Source: Vibrio profundi
GTDB lineage: Bacteria; Pseudomonadota; Gammaproteobacteria; Enterobacterales; Vibrionaceae
DNA: 64,000 nt
Assembly: GCF_005281835.1 (NCBI RefSeq)
Contig: NZ_RZIS01000005.1
Span: 124,001-188,000, forward strand
Direction of reading: 5' to 3'
This document shows, piece by piece, positions 51,840-61,124 of this stretch. A program made the translations under genes and the position numbers. A model generated the notes under the pieces. The model did not search any database. It saw only the letters and a list, made by a program, of their open reading frames with translations, and had not been told where the DNA came from. Position 1 is the stretch's first letter. Each line of letters begins with the position of its first letter.

Positions 51840-52613
51840 CTATGGATCAGTTTGTTTGGCCAGTTCGTTATTACTGATGAACTGCTCAAACTCTACACCA
51901 AGGTAGCGTTTGTACGCTGCTTGCACGGTGCCATCTTCAAAAAGGGACTTTAGAGCGATCTCATATCTCTTTTGCTCCTCAGGTAGCGATTGATGGAAAG
52001 TCAGGTCTAGATATTCGATTTTCGCTGGGGGAAGCATAGGGGAAACAGAATAATCGTATTTCTTTCTTAAATACTGATTATTGACCAAATCGCCAAAGTA
52101 ATAATCATAGCGCTTGTGGTGAAGCATTCTCAGCCCTTGTGTATCGTCAATAACGGCGTGAAATTTGATTCTTGGATTGTCGGTAAACTCCTTAGGGTAA
52201 GCAAACCCTCTGACGTGCCCTACGACTTCTCCCTCTAACTGACTGTAATGGGTAAACGTTTTATCGTTCGAAGGCTGATTGGTCCATATTGCGAGCACCC
52301 AAGGGATCGGTTTTAGCTGACTTACGATAGAGTTTTTAATGCTTTCATTCCCATCAACCGCGATGTCGTTAACTCCTTGCTCAAGGTTACGTAAACAGCG
52401 TTCCCATGGCATTTCTGTAAAGGTCGCTGTTAGCCCCGCACGTTTAAGCGCTTCTTTGTAAATATCAATCGAAAACCCTTGGGCGATGTTGTTGGTGTCG
52501 GCATAAGAATATGGCTCCCAGCGGGTAAAACACGCTTTCAACGCTTCAGCATAGCTGGGCCAAGAATAAGAGGTGATTAAGGCGAAACATACGCCAAGTA
52601 TTGTGTTTCTCAA
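51840..52613 (-). CDS. Periplasmic family 3 solute-binding protein, orphan
   Basis: A 257-residue exported protein; signal peptide 1-22 (ending WPSYA). Mature part is a typical amino-acid-type binding protein: ACFTRWEPYSYADTN, GFSIDIYKEALKRAGL, MPWERCLRNLEQGVNDIAVDG. The EMPWERCL region recurs in vibrio orphan binding proteins. No transporter adjoins. It lies just upstream, on the same strand, of the dual-sensor cyclase gene with a 113-base gap, so it may be co-expressed and could deliver ligand to it; inference. Confidence 0.85.
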   Translation of the reverse strand: MRNTILGVCFALITSYSWPSYAEALKACFTRWEPYSYADTNNIAQGFSIDIYKEALKRAGLTATFTEMPWERCLRNLEQGVNDIAVDGNESIKNSIVSQLKPIPWVLAIWTNQPSNDKTFTHYSQLEGEVVGHVRGFAYPKEFTDNPRIKFHAVIDDTQGLRMLHHKRYDYYFGDLVNNQYLRKKYDYSVSPMLPPAKIEYLDLTFHQSLPEEQKRYEIALKSLFEDGTVQAAYKRYLGVEFEQFISNNELAKQTDP

Positions 52614-52894
52614 ACCGAAAACTCTTTAATGATAATTGACTCAAAAAGGTTGTGGTTAAGTGTAGCAAACCGTTAATGATCGTGCGGTGGAGCAGGTGAG
52701 TAACTGGGTTGTATGGTTTCTCAATAAGGATTAATGAGGTTTATTTATTAACCATGCGTTTAGTGTGACTAATGTTCAACTCGTATGTAGAAACAGCGAA
52801 AGTATCACGATACTTTTTACTGGCGAAATGCCTGAGTTTTATAGTGGCGGCGAAGCGAAAGCTCCTGTCCTAATAAAATATAAAAAGGTAAAAA

Positions 52895-53638
52895 ATGAAA
52901 AGCCAAGTTCTACTTTGTTCTACTCTTATTGCCCTTTCTTCTATGCCCACTTTTGCTGGAGAAACTAAGCTAGACGTGCGTTTTGGACATAACACGGCAT
53001 CGGATATTCGTGATAGCCGAGTTAAGTTTATGCATACATTTGATACAGGTTTCTACTTTAGTGCCGAGGCCGCTCAGATTCACAACGATGGTTACTTTGC
53101 AGGTAACGATTCGAACGATGAAGACAAGAATGGCCTAAAAGCGGCAGCTCAAGAGTTTGAAGCCACGTACAAGTTCGACATCAATGAACAATGGTATTGG
53201 GCACCAGGTCTTGTGACGGTAACAGCTCCAAATTGGACGGAATACCGTCCTTATTTGAAACTTGGTACCAGCTTTGAAAATGGTGTATCTCTAACGGGTC
53301 GCTACCGTTATAACTGGTCTAACGATGCGAATGGAAAAGACTATTTAGACGGCAGTGGAACCACGCGTGGTGCCTCTAATCAATTTGATATTTGGTTATC
53401 GAAAAGCTTTGGTGATGTAGGTTTGATGTATAACCCGAGATACCGTTACCAAGATGGTGTCGATCAAGGTACAGGTCGTGACGACTACTGGGAACACACA
53501 GTGATGGTTAACTACAAGATTAATGAGACTTGGACGCCATACATGGAGCTCGTATCTGTCGATGAAACTTACGTGGACGCCAATGGCAATCGAGAAAACG
53601 ATTATGCAGTGCGTTTAGGGTTCGTGATGAATCTTTAA
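52895..53638 (+). CDS. KdgM-family oligosaccharide porin
   Basis: A 247-residue outer-membrane beta-barrel with signal peptide 1-20 (SSMPTFA). The mature start GETKLDVRFGHNTASD and alternating strand pattern (WYWAPGLVTVTAPNWTEYRPYLKLG) match KdgM-type small monomeric porins, which admit anionic oligosaccharides such as oligogalacturonate. It sits next to the glycosylglycerate catabolic locus, not a pectin locus, so its substrate may be an acidic glycoside. AAAAGG five bases before the ATG. A strong terminator follows. Confidence 0.83.
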   Translation: MKSQVLLCSTLIALSSMPTFAGETKLDVRFGHNTASDIRDSRVKFMHTFDTGFYFSAEAAQIHNDGYFAGNDSNDEDKNGLKAAAQEFEATYKFDINEQWYWAPGLVTVTAPNWTEYRPYLKLGTSFENGVSLTGRYRYNWSNDANGKDYLDGSGTTRGASNQFDIWLSKSFGDVGLMYNPRYRYQDGVDQGTGRDDYWEHTVMVNYKINETWTPYMELVSVDETYVDANGNRENDYAVRLGFVMNL

Positions 53639-53686
53639 CGGTATGAATTCACTACGTATTACTTGTCCATAATATAGTAGCAAATA

Positions 53687-53720
53687 AAAGAGCAGCGTTA
53701 TTCGCTGCTCTTTCTTATTT
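53687..53720. terminator. Terminator of the porin gene
   Basis: AAAGAGCAGCG (53687-53697) and CGCTGCTCTTT (53703-53713) with a five-base loop, then CTTATTT. It can act for both the porin gene and the convergent regulator gene. Confidence 0.9.
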
Positions 53721-53741
53721 GTAGAACTGAAAAGAGGGGAT

Positions 53742-54386
53742 TTAAAAGGTCAGCAGTTCTTTGCCAATTTGGTCGACGATTTGCAATGTGTGAATTTGAG
53801 ATTCCCTGCCATACAAAGAGATACCATCCACTTGTTCTTCTAACGCGACGTTTAAGTGACAAACTTGATCGAGCGTCGAGCCTTTGTGGCTTATTCCGAG
53901 TACCTTGAGTCCTTTACGTTTCGCATTTTGTGCCATTTCAATGACAGCGTTGGTTTCACCTGATTTACTGATTAATAGCAGAGTACCGAGCTCAGCACGT
54001 GTGAGCTGGTGAATATCTGTGATCACTAAGTGAGGGACGTTAGCCAGTGATAAGAAACGAGATAGGTAGTTCACGCTCACGATGGATGCGCCGCGAGAGT
54101 ACAAATACACCACAGGTGAAGACTTCAAAGTATTCGCGACACCAATGATTTGTTGCAGGTTCGTTTCGTTAGATGGGGCGCTAACTTGTTGTTTTAGCTC
54201 ATTTGCTAATTTGTAGCGTAGCTCTGTATAGCTCGCATAGCCCATCTTTTTACAGACTCGGTTTACCGATGTCGTTGTTGTTAAAGCCTTATTTGCAATG
54301 GTCTTAGCGGAAATATCGTGAAGCTCACTGGCGTGGCCGATCAAATATTCGTAAATCGCGCGTTCTATACCTTGAAATGTGTTCAT
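53742..54386 (-). CDS. RpiR/MurR-family transcriptional regulator
   Basis: A 214-residue regulator with an N-terminal helix-turn-helix (DISAKTIANKALTTTTSVNRVCKKMGYASYTELR) and a SIS sugar-phosphate-binding domain (about 85-214; VYLYSRGASIVSVNYLSRFLSLANVPH, LLISKSGETNAVIEMAQNAKRKG). It is somewhat shorter than most RpiR proteins. Divergent from the PTS-mannosidase operon, which it presumably controls in response to a sugar phosphate such as mannose-6-phosphate or mannosyl-6-phosphoglycerate. E. coli uses a GntR-type regulator (MngR) for this task, so the control differs. Confidence 0.87.
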   Translation of the reverse strand: MNTFQGIERAIYEYLIGHASELHDISAKTIANKALTTTTSVNRVCKKMGYASYTELRYKLANELKQQVSAPSNETNLQQIIGVANTLKSSPVVYLYSRGASIVSVNYLSRFLSLANVPHLVITDIHQLTRAELGTLLLISKSGETNAVIEMAQNAKRKGLKVLGISHKGSTLDQVCHLNVALEEQVDGISLYGRESQIHTLQIVDQIGKELLTF

Positions 54387-54558
54387 TGCTCTCAGCTATT
54401 ATTGAAGAAACTATCAATATTACGCGCGAAAATGAGGCTAATTACCATGACCTCAATCACAGATGTACCGTGATACGTAAGTTGTACGATGAAACTGTGT
54501 CGGCACACATTCACGCTTCATATACTAGCCGCAGTTGATAATAACAAGGTACCAAACC

Positions 54559-55962
54559 ATGAGTAAGAAAAAACTGGTTGCAGTGACCGCCTGCCCTACA
54601 GGCATTGCGCACACCTTCATGGCAGCTAAAAAAATTCAAAGCTGGGCTGAAAAGCAAGGCTATGAAGTTAAGGTTGAAACACAAGGTAGTGATGGTGTTA
54701 AGAATAAACTTACTGCGCACGATATCGCTACTGCAGACGGCGTCGTATTGGCCGTCGACGTACCAATTATGGACATGGAACGTTTTGACAACGCGAACCC
54801 ACTGCAAGTTCGTACCCAAGAATTGATTAAACGAGTCGACGATTTGCTTCCGACGGTTTTTCTGCGCGGTAAAGAAAAGTCTGACTCTGATGTTGAAGTA
54901 CATGACGAAAAGCGCTCCGCTTACCAAGTTGCGATCGGCCACATCATGACAGGTATCAGCTATATGCTGCCCGTGGTTGTTCTTGGTGGCTTGCTAATGG
55001 CGGTGGCAAAAATTACTGGCGAGTTTATTGATATTTCGGGCACGCCAATTGAAACCCTCGATAAGCTTGGTTTCATGACAATCAAGTTTATGTATCCAAT
55101 CTTCGCCGGATACCTAGCTTATTCTATTGCGGGCAAACCTGCTCTAATTCCAGCCTTTATCGGCGGTTTGATGACAGACGAGCCGTACAAGAGGTTTTTC
55201 GATTTAGAAGGGTGGGCACCATCTGGGTTCTTCGGCGCTATCGCGATTGGTTTCCTCGTAGGTTACTTGGTTCGCTATCTCAACGATGTGATTCGTGTAA
55301 GAACCGATCTGACGACTCTAAAAACCATGTTGCTAGTACCAGCCGTAACCGGTGTGGTGATGGTACTGACCATGGAGTACGTGATTAACCCGTTCTTTGG
55401 CGCTTTGAACCTTGCGATGATCAACTTGTTCACTGAAGCAGGCGACGCAGGCCGAGGCATCTATTCGATGGTGATTGCTGCGGGTACCGCTTTTGACTTG
55501 GGTGGCCCAATTAACAAAGCAGCTGGCTCGGTAGCGTTGGGTCTTAACGGCATGAGCGAAGGCTTCGATCTTATTGCACGTGAACTGGGTATTGTTATTC
55601 CACCAATTGGTGTTGGTTTGGCGGCAATGTTAGACGGCAAATTCCGTAAGCGCGTATTTACACCAGAAGAGCAAACCGTAGGTAAAACTTCTTTGATGCT
55701 TGGCATGATTGGTATTTCAGAAGGTGCAATCCCGTTCATTCTAAAGAACCCTAAGATGATCCCAATTATGATCCTTGGTTCAATCATTGGTACTCAACTT
55801 GCGGTTGTCCTGAACGTTTTCCAAAGTCTACCGCTCCCAGCCGTTTGGGGTTGGTTCCTATCATCAGACCCAATTAGCTACACCTTATCTGTGTTCGTTG
55901 GTTCAGGGTTTATCGCAGTCGCACTACTGCTATGCACTAAACCTCAACCGAGCAATGCCTAA
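54559..55962 (+). CDS. PTS fructose-family IIBC, mannosylglycerate type
   Basis: A 467-residue PTS permease: IIB domain (1-100) with phospho-cysteine Cys12 in VTACPTGIAHTF, then a IIC membrane domain (about 120-460). It belongs to the fructose/MngA family; no IIA domain is fused, and a separate IIA is encoded at 60463-61110. In E. coli MngA imports 2-O-alpha-mannosyl-D-glycerate and phosphorylates it; the GH38 gene directly downstream supports the same substrate here. ATG 54559 has AAGG upstream. First gene of the operon. Confidence 0.87.
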   Translation: MSKKKLVAVTACPTGIAHTFMAAKKIQSWAEKQGYEVKVETQGSDGVKNKLTAHDIATADGVVLAVDVPIMDMERFDNANPLQVRTQELIKRVDDLLPTVFLRGKEKSDSDVEVHDEKRSAYQVAIGHIMTGISYMLPVVVLGGLLMAVAKITGEFIDISGTPIETLDKLGFMTIKFMYPIFAGYLAYSIAGKPALIPAFIGGLMTDEPYKRFFDLEGWAPSGFFGAIAIGFLVGYLVRYLNDVIRVRTDLTTLKTMLLVPAVTGVVMVLTMEYVINPFFGALNLAMINLFTEAGDAGRGIYSMVIAAGTAFDLGGPINKAAGSVALGLNGMSEGFDLIARELGIVIPPIGVGLAAMLDGKFRKRVFTPEEQTVGKTSLMLGMIGISEGAIPFILKNPKMIPIMILGSIIGTQLAVVLNVFQSLPLPAVWGWFLSSDPISYTLSVFVGSGFIAVALLLCTKPQPSNA

Positions 55963-56047
55963 TTAGGTTAGCGCTTTATTCGAAAATTATAGGGGGGAGT
56001 GATTACTTCCCCTTGATCAAAAAATTAAGACAAGTCGAGATAAATCA

Positions 56048-58705
56048 ATGGCTAAAGTTCATGTAATTCCACATACACACTGGGATCGTGAGTGGTATTT
56101 TACCCAACAAGACAGTGACGTCTTAGCGACGTATAACTTCACCAAAGTTATCGAAACGTTGGAAACTCAACCAGAGTACAGCTGCTATCACCTAGATGGA
56201 CAATCATCCATCGTTGAGGATTATCTCAAAGTCCTACCACATATGCGTGAACGTCTAGCAGCGCTGGTTTCTGATAAGAAGTTGTTTATTGGCCCTTGGT
56301 ACACTCAAACCGATACTTACAATGTTGCGGGCGAGTCGATCATCCGAAACCTTAAGTACGGTATGCACATTGCTGAAGGTTTGGGCCACAGTATGAAAGT
56401 GGGTTACTTACCCGATACATTTGGTCATAACGCACAAATGCCAACTCTATTTAAAGGCATGGGGATCGACAACATCATCTTCTGGCGCGGGATTGATTAC
56501 GACCAACAGGTAGAGCGATCTAACTTTAATTGGTGCTCGGCAGGCGGAGACGAGATTTACGCATATAACCTTGTTCACGGTTATGGCGCTGCTAAAAACA
56601 TGGTAGCGACAGCGGCCCATTTGGATAAGAAAATCTTCCCTATGGTCGAGAAGATCAAAGCGCTTTCTGGCTTAGATGAGGTGCTTATTCCATCGGGTGG
56701 CGATCAAGTGAATATTGATCCCGAGCTTCCAAAAACACTCCAAACCGCAACCCAGCGTTCACCTGAACAAGACGTGTACGCCATTTCATCGATGGAAGCG
56801 TTTGTGGATGTATTGCGCGACAACAGCGATAGCTTTGAAACTTATCACGGTGAATTTAAAGCGCCGCGTTACGCACGAATTCATAAGACGATTGGCTCAG
56901 TCCGATACGACATCAAAAAGCTCAACTTCGATATAGAACAGTTCTTGATTAAGAAGCTTGAAGTGGTGATTGCAATTGCTAAAGCGCAAGGCATTACCGT
57001 GCACATCGAACTTATTGATATCGCTTGGAAGAAGATCCTTGAATGTCATGCTCACGATAGCATTGGTGGTTGTAATAGCGATGCCACTAACGCCGATATT
57101 ATGCATCGTCTAAAGCAAGCCCAAGAAATCTGTCATGGTTTGTATAACCTTGTGATCAAAGAAATCGCGAGTAGCTGTCATGACGACGAGCTAATGTTGT
57201 TCAATGGTCAACTTCAACCTTACACCGGCCTAGTGAAGGCTGTGGTATTCAGTTCACATGAAAACATTACAATCTCAGATGGCAATGAACACTGCGCTAT
57301 CGAAGTGATTACGCGTGAAACGTTAGATGGCGGTAAAGTCATTGAAGTCACGAAAGATGGTGAAAAAGAGGTTGCGGTTCCGCCGTACTACCGTTTTGAA
57401 CTGAACATTTCAGTGAACGACTTACCTGCAATGGGCTATCAGGTATTTGAAGTGCAGCCAAGCGATGTGAGCAATCGTCAAATGGAAGTGCGTAAGCAAA
57501 CCGCGATTGAAAACGAATCGCTTATGTTGACGTGCGAAGGCGGCCAGCTTCAGTTAGTTGATAAAAAGGCTAGCCGTATTATTCCTCAACTTCTTACGTT
57601 TGAAGAACAAGCAGATGATGGCGACTCGTATGATTTCTCACCGTTACAAGGTGACACTCCAGTATATAACCAATCTATCGAGCTTGTCGAAACTCAGGTT
57701 GGTGAAACAGAGCAAGTGATGACGGTACGTGCGACGCTCGATATTCCTGTCGATCTCAGCGCTCGTACAACAAACCAGAACGATCATCAGGCGGTATTTG
57801 AGGTAAGTCTAACGCTTAGCCAAGGTCGTGAGCAGCTAGTAGTGAACATCGCAACGATCAACCAAGCTAAAGATCACCGAGTGCGTGTTCTGGTTAACTC
57901 TGACGTTCAATCCAATACTTCAATCAGTACTCAGCCATTTGCATTGATGGAACGCCCAATTGAGCCGTCAATTGAAGGTTGGCAGCAGAAGTTCCGTGAA
58001 TGTCCAATCGATATCGAAACCACTGAAGGGGCTGTAGCGCTAGCTGAGCCAAATAAAGCGTTAGTGATTAACGGTAGTGGCCTTAAAGAATTCCAAATCA
58101 TCAAAGGTGAGCACTCAGATAAGGTGGCATTAACTCTATTCAAGTCAACCGGAGTGCTGGGTAAAGATGACTTAGAGTGGCGACCGGGCCGAGCTTCTGG
58201 CATTAACAATACCGTAGTACACACTCCAGATGCGCAGCTGCAAAAGTCTATGCAATTTAGCTTTGCTTTAGCGTTAACAGAGGATGCTAAGCACGACACA
58301 GTTCGTCAGCTAGAGCGAGAGTACCTCGATGCGCCGTTCAGTTACCAAAAGCAAACGCTAAATAGTTTTGAAAACCGATTAGAGCGCTTCCAAGTTCGAT
58401 TTGATTTACGTGAGCGTTTGGCGTCATTCAGCCTGCTTTCGCTAGAGCAGCCGCTTGAGCTATCAAGTATCGGGCACTCTTTCTACAACAAAGACGCCGT
58501 GATCGTTCGATTGTTCAACCCAACGCTTTCAACTATCGAGCTCGATCTGGCTGCGTTCAAACAATTTTCTCAAGTCGAGCTGGTGGACTACAGAGAACAA
58601 CCGAAAGTGTACGCCGAGTCAACAAATGATGAGAGCTCCGCTAACGCTGTGGTTAAGCCAAACAACAGCATCGATTTACGTGTAACGTTTTCCGTTGCTC
58701 AATAA
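56048..58705 (+). CDS. mngB: GH38 alpha-mannosidase, MngB-like
   Basis: An 885-residue cytoplasmic glycoside hydrolase family 38 enzyme, full length. Zinc motif HTHWDREW (His9, His11, Asp13), likely catalytic nucleophile Asp123 in LPDTFGHNAQ, and HAHDSIGGCNSD later. By analogy with E. coli MngB it hydrolyses 2-O-(6-phospho-mannosyl)-glycerate to mannose-6-phosphate and glycerate. It follows the PTS gene by 85 bases and precedes the GH13 gene by 10 bases. No signal peptide, consistent with an intracellular phosphorylated substrate. Confidence 0.88.
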   Translation: MAKVHVIPHTHWDREWYFTQQDSDVLATYNFTKVIETLETQPEYSCYHLDGQSSIVEDYLKVLPHMRERLAALVSDKKLFIGPWYTQTDTYNVAGESIIRNLKYGMHIAEGLGHSMKVGYLPDTFGHNAQMPTLFKGMGIDNIIFWRGIDYDQQVERSNFNWCSAGGDEIYAYNLVHGYGAAKNMVATAAHLDKKIFPMVEKIKALSGLDEVLIPSGGDQVNIDPELPKTLQTATQRSPEQDVYAISSMEAFVDVLRDNSDSFETYHGEFKAPRYARIHKTIGSVRYDIKKLNFDIEQFLIKKLEVVIAIAKAQGITVHIELIDIAWKKILECHAHDSIGGCNSDATNADIMHRLKQAQEICHGLYNLVIKEIASSCHDDELMLFNGQLQPYTGLVKAVVFSSHENITISDGNEHCAIEVITRETLDGGKVIEVTKDGEKEVAVPPYYRFELNISVNDLPAMGYQVFEVQPSDVSNRQMEVRKQTAIENESLMLTCEGGQLQLVDKKASRIIPQLLTFEEQADDGDSYDFSPLQGDTPVYNQSIELVETQVGETEQVMTVRATLDIPVDLSARTTNQNDHQAVFEVSLTLSQGREQLVVNIATINQAKDHRVRVLVNSDVQSNTSISTQPFALMERPIEPSIEGWQQKFRECPIDIETTEGAVALAEPNKALVINGSGLKEFQIIKGEHSDKVALTLFKSTGVLGKDDLEWRPGRASGINNTVVHTPDAQLQKSMQFSFALALTEDAKHDTVRQLEREYLDAPFSYQKQTLNSFENRLERFQVRFDLRERLASFSLLSLEQPLELSSIGHSFYNKDAVIVRLFNPTLSTIELDLAAFKQFSQVELVDYREQPKVYAESTNDESSANAVVKPNNSIDLRVTFSVAQ

Positions 58706-58715
58706 GGACAGAGAC

Positions 58716-60452
58716 ATGATTGAAAAAACAATCTTCAATAAAGTTGCCGATATTTATGGCGAAGAGGATGCGCATTCGATTACTCAAGAAATCTTAGTCT
58801 TGATTGAGAAATGGAAGCCAAGTGCACCGCAGTATTCGCAGTGGGTCGATGAGACGACGTCATACTTGATCACTTACGGTGACAGCTTTTCTCGTAGTGG
58901 CGAAAAAACCTTGAGTAGCATGAAGTCGTTCGCGGATAAATACCTGAAAGACTCAATCAGCAATATTCATATTCTGCCAATGTTTCCCTATACCTCTGAT
59001 GATGGGTTCAGCGTGGTGGATTACCGTAAAGTCGACGAAAAACTCGGTGATTGGGAGCATCTCAACGCCTTGTCTGAAAACTTCGATTTGATGTACGACT
59101 GCGTTATCAATCATATCTCTAAAAGCAGTGATTGGTTTCAAGCGTATTTAGCTGGGGATGAGCAATACCAAGATTACTTTGTTGAGTCTGACCCAAGCCT
59201 AGACTACTCGAGTGTTACGCGCCCCCGCGCATTACCGCTCCTGACACCGTTTAGTAAGGCTTCGGGTGAGACCACACATGTATGGACGACGTTCTCGGAT
59301 GATCAAATTGATATCAATTTCCGTAGCCCTAAAGTGCTGTTGGAAAGTATTGATATCTTGCTGATGTACGCCGCAAACGGTGGTCGTTCAATTCGTTTGG
59401 ATGCGATTGGCTTTATTTGGAAAGTGCTTAATAGCACTTGTATCCACCTTCCTGAAGCGCACCAAATTATTCAACTGTGGAGAATCATCTTTGATGAAAC
59501 GATCCCAGGGGCGCTGCTGATCACTGAAACGAACGTGCCACACAAAGAAAATATTTCGTACTTTGGTCAGGGAAATGAAGCGCACATGGTGTATCAGTTC
59601 CCGCTACCGCCTTTAACTCTGCACGCTTTCATGAGCCAGAACAGCTCTGTACTAACCAAATGGGCGAAAGGTTTAACTGAAGAAGCTATGACGTCGTTAA
59701 ATCAAGGAAGCAAGACGACCTACTTTAACTTCCTTGCCAGCCACGATGGCGTGGGGGTTCGCCCAACAGAAGGCATTCTTAGCAACGAAGATCGCCTATT
59801 GATGTGTGAGCAAGTTGAGCGAAAAGGCGGACGTGTAAATTACAAGAATAATGGTGACGGTACGCAATCGCCTTATGAATTGAACATCAATTACTTAAGT
59901 GCTCTAACTGATGCAGAAGACAGCGATGATTTTAAAGCGAAGAAGTTCTTAGCAGCGCAATCTATTTTGCTGTCGTTTATTGGCGTACCAGCGATTTATT
60001 ATCACAGCCTATTGGGGAGTGAAAACTACATTCAGGGCATGCTGGAGTCGGGCATTAACCGCAGAATAAACCGCGAGAAGTTCGACCTAGATGAGTTGGA
60101 AGCTGAGCTGGCTGAGGCAGGTTCGTTACGTCAACAAGTGTATAGCCAGATGAATGAATTGGTGAAGCTGCGTAAGACTCAATCCGCGTTTTCACCGCTT
60201 TCTAGCCAAGCGATCTTAGATCTTGGCGATAAGGTATTTGCACTCCAGCGCGGCGAAGGCGCGGAGTCGATTCGATTTGCAGTGAACTTAAGTGAATCTT
60301 CGCAAACCGTGCGTCTAGAAGAGAGCGGACATGACCTGATCAGTAATGAGCCACTAGAGAACGTATTTACATTAAAACCGTATCAATTTGTTTGGCTGAA
60401 GCAGCAAGCTTGTTCTTCTCAAGAGCAAAGTCAGATCGCTAAAGCGCAATAA
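58716..60452 (+). CDS. GH13 subfamily 18 sugar phosphorylase, probably glucosylglycerate phosphorylase
   Basis: A 578-residue alpha-amylase-family phosphorylase: LDAIGF region (nucleophile Asp in SIRLDAIGFIWK), ITETNVPH (general acid Glu) and ASHDGVGVRPTEG. The pattern is of the sucrose phosphorylase / YcjM group. Beside a glycerate kinase and a mannosylglycerate mannosidase, the best assignment is glucosylglycerate phosphorylase, giving glucose-1-phosphate and glycerate; sucrose or sucrose-6-phosphate phosphorylase cannot be excluded. ATG 58716 has AAGGA seven bases upstream. No dedicated glucosylglycerate transporter is visible. Confidence 0.8.
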   Translation: MIEKTIFNKVADIYGEEDAHSITQEILVLIEKWKPSAPQYSQWVDETTSYLITYGDSFSRSGEKTLSSMKSFADKYLKDSISNIHILPMFPYTSDDGFSVVDYRKVDEKLGDWEHLNALSENFDLMYDCVINHISKSSDWFQAYLAGDEQYQDYFVESDPSLDYSSVTRPRALPLLTPFSKASGETTHVWTTFSDDQIDINFRSPKVLLESIDILLMYAANGGRSIRLDAIGFIWKVLNSTCIHLPEAHQIIQLWRIIFDETIPGALLITETNVPHKENISYFGQGNEAHMVYQFPLPPLTLHAFMSQNSSVLTKWAKGLTEEAMTSLNQGSKTTYFNFLASHDGVGVRPTEGILSNEDRLLMCEQVERKGGRVNYKNNGDGTQSPYELNINYLSALTDAEDSDDFKAKKFLAAQSILLSFIGVPAIYYHSLLGSENYIQGMLESGINRRINREKFDLDELEAELAEAGSLRQQVYSQMNELVKLRKTQSAFSPLSSQAILDLGDKVFALQRGEGAESIRFAVNLSESSQTVRLEESGHDLISNEPLENVFTLKPYQFVWLKQQACSSQEQSQIAKAQ

Positions 60453-60462
60453 GGAATCACAC

Positions 60463-61110
60463 ATGAAATTATCTAACTTAACGTCTGAAAACTTAATCCT
60501 GTTAGATGCAGTGTTCGACGACCGATTTGCAGCAATTAATGCACTGACAGACAAGATCGACCAAGCAGGAAAATTGACCAATAAACAGCAGTTCTTAGAT
60601 GCTGTATTACTGCGCGAAGAAGAGGGCCCGACGGCTTTAGGTGAATATTTAGCGGTACCTCATGGTAAATCTCCAGCGGTCATTGAGCCTGTGTTTGCTT
60701 GCGCTTTTGTAAAAGACGAACTGATGTGGCAAGGCATCGACGGAGATGAGCCCGTCAATATGATCTTCTTGATAGCGATCCCGCCAGCAGAAGCCGGTTC
60801 AACGCATATGGAAGTATTGACGACGCTCACGTCATCACTTGTTGACGATGATTTCCGTGATGAACTATTAGCCGCGAATTCGACTCAACAAATCATGACA
60901 TTGTTTGGTGCGGACGACGACAGTGCTCAAAGTGCGAATGCCCAGCAAGCAGAGACCAATGAAGGTAACAATACGGAAAGCGACACGGCTTCAGATGCGA
61001 AACCACAGCAAGAAGAACCAGAAATGGCTAAAGACATCAGTCAAATAGCTTATCCAGTGGTACTTGGAGTCGGCTTACTTATTTCAGCGTTTTTGTTCTT
61101 ACTGCTTTAG
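60463..61110 (+). CDS. PTS fructose-type IIA with C-terminal membrane anchor
   Basis: A 215-residue protein. Residues 1-150 form a fructose-type IIA domain with the phospho-histidine His67 in LAVPHGKS. Residues about 152-190 are an acidic, Gln/Asn/Ser-rich linker, and 193-215 a hydrophobic helix (AYPVVLGVGLLISAFLFLLL) that ends the protein, making a tail anchor. Ordinary IIA proteins are soluble or fused to IIB/IIC, so this anchor is unusual. It may hold the IIA at the membrane near its IIBC partner. Lies 10 bases after the GH13 gene and 14 before glycerate kinase. Confidence 0.85.
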   Translation: MKLSNLTSENLILLDAVFDDRFAAINALTDKIDQAGKLTNKQQFLDAVLLREEEGPTALGEYLAVPHGKSPAVIEPVFACAFVKDELMWQGIDGDEPVNMIFLIAIPPAEAGSTHMEVLTTLTSSLVDDDFRDELLAANSTQQIMTLFGADDDSAQSANAQQAETNEGNNTESDTASDAKPQQEEPEMAKDISQIAYPVVLGVGLLISAFLFLLL

Positions 61111-61124
61111 AGTGAATATCGTCG

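Noticed and set aside
54495..54508. CRP site before the PTS gene (TGTGTCGGCACACA)
   Set aside because: TGTG and CACA are six bases apart, whereas CRP needs eight (TGTGA-N6-TCACA).
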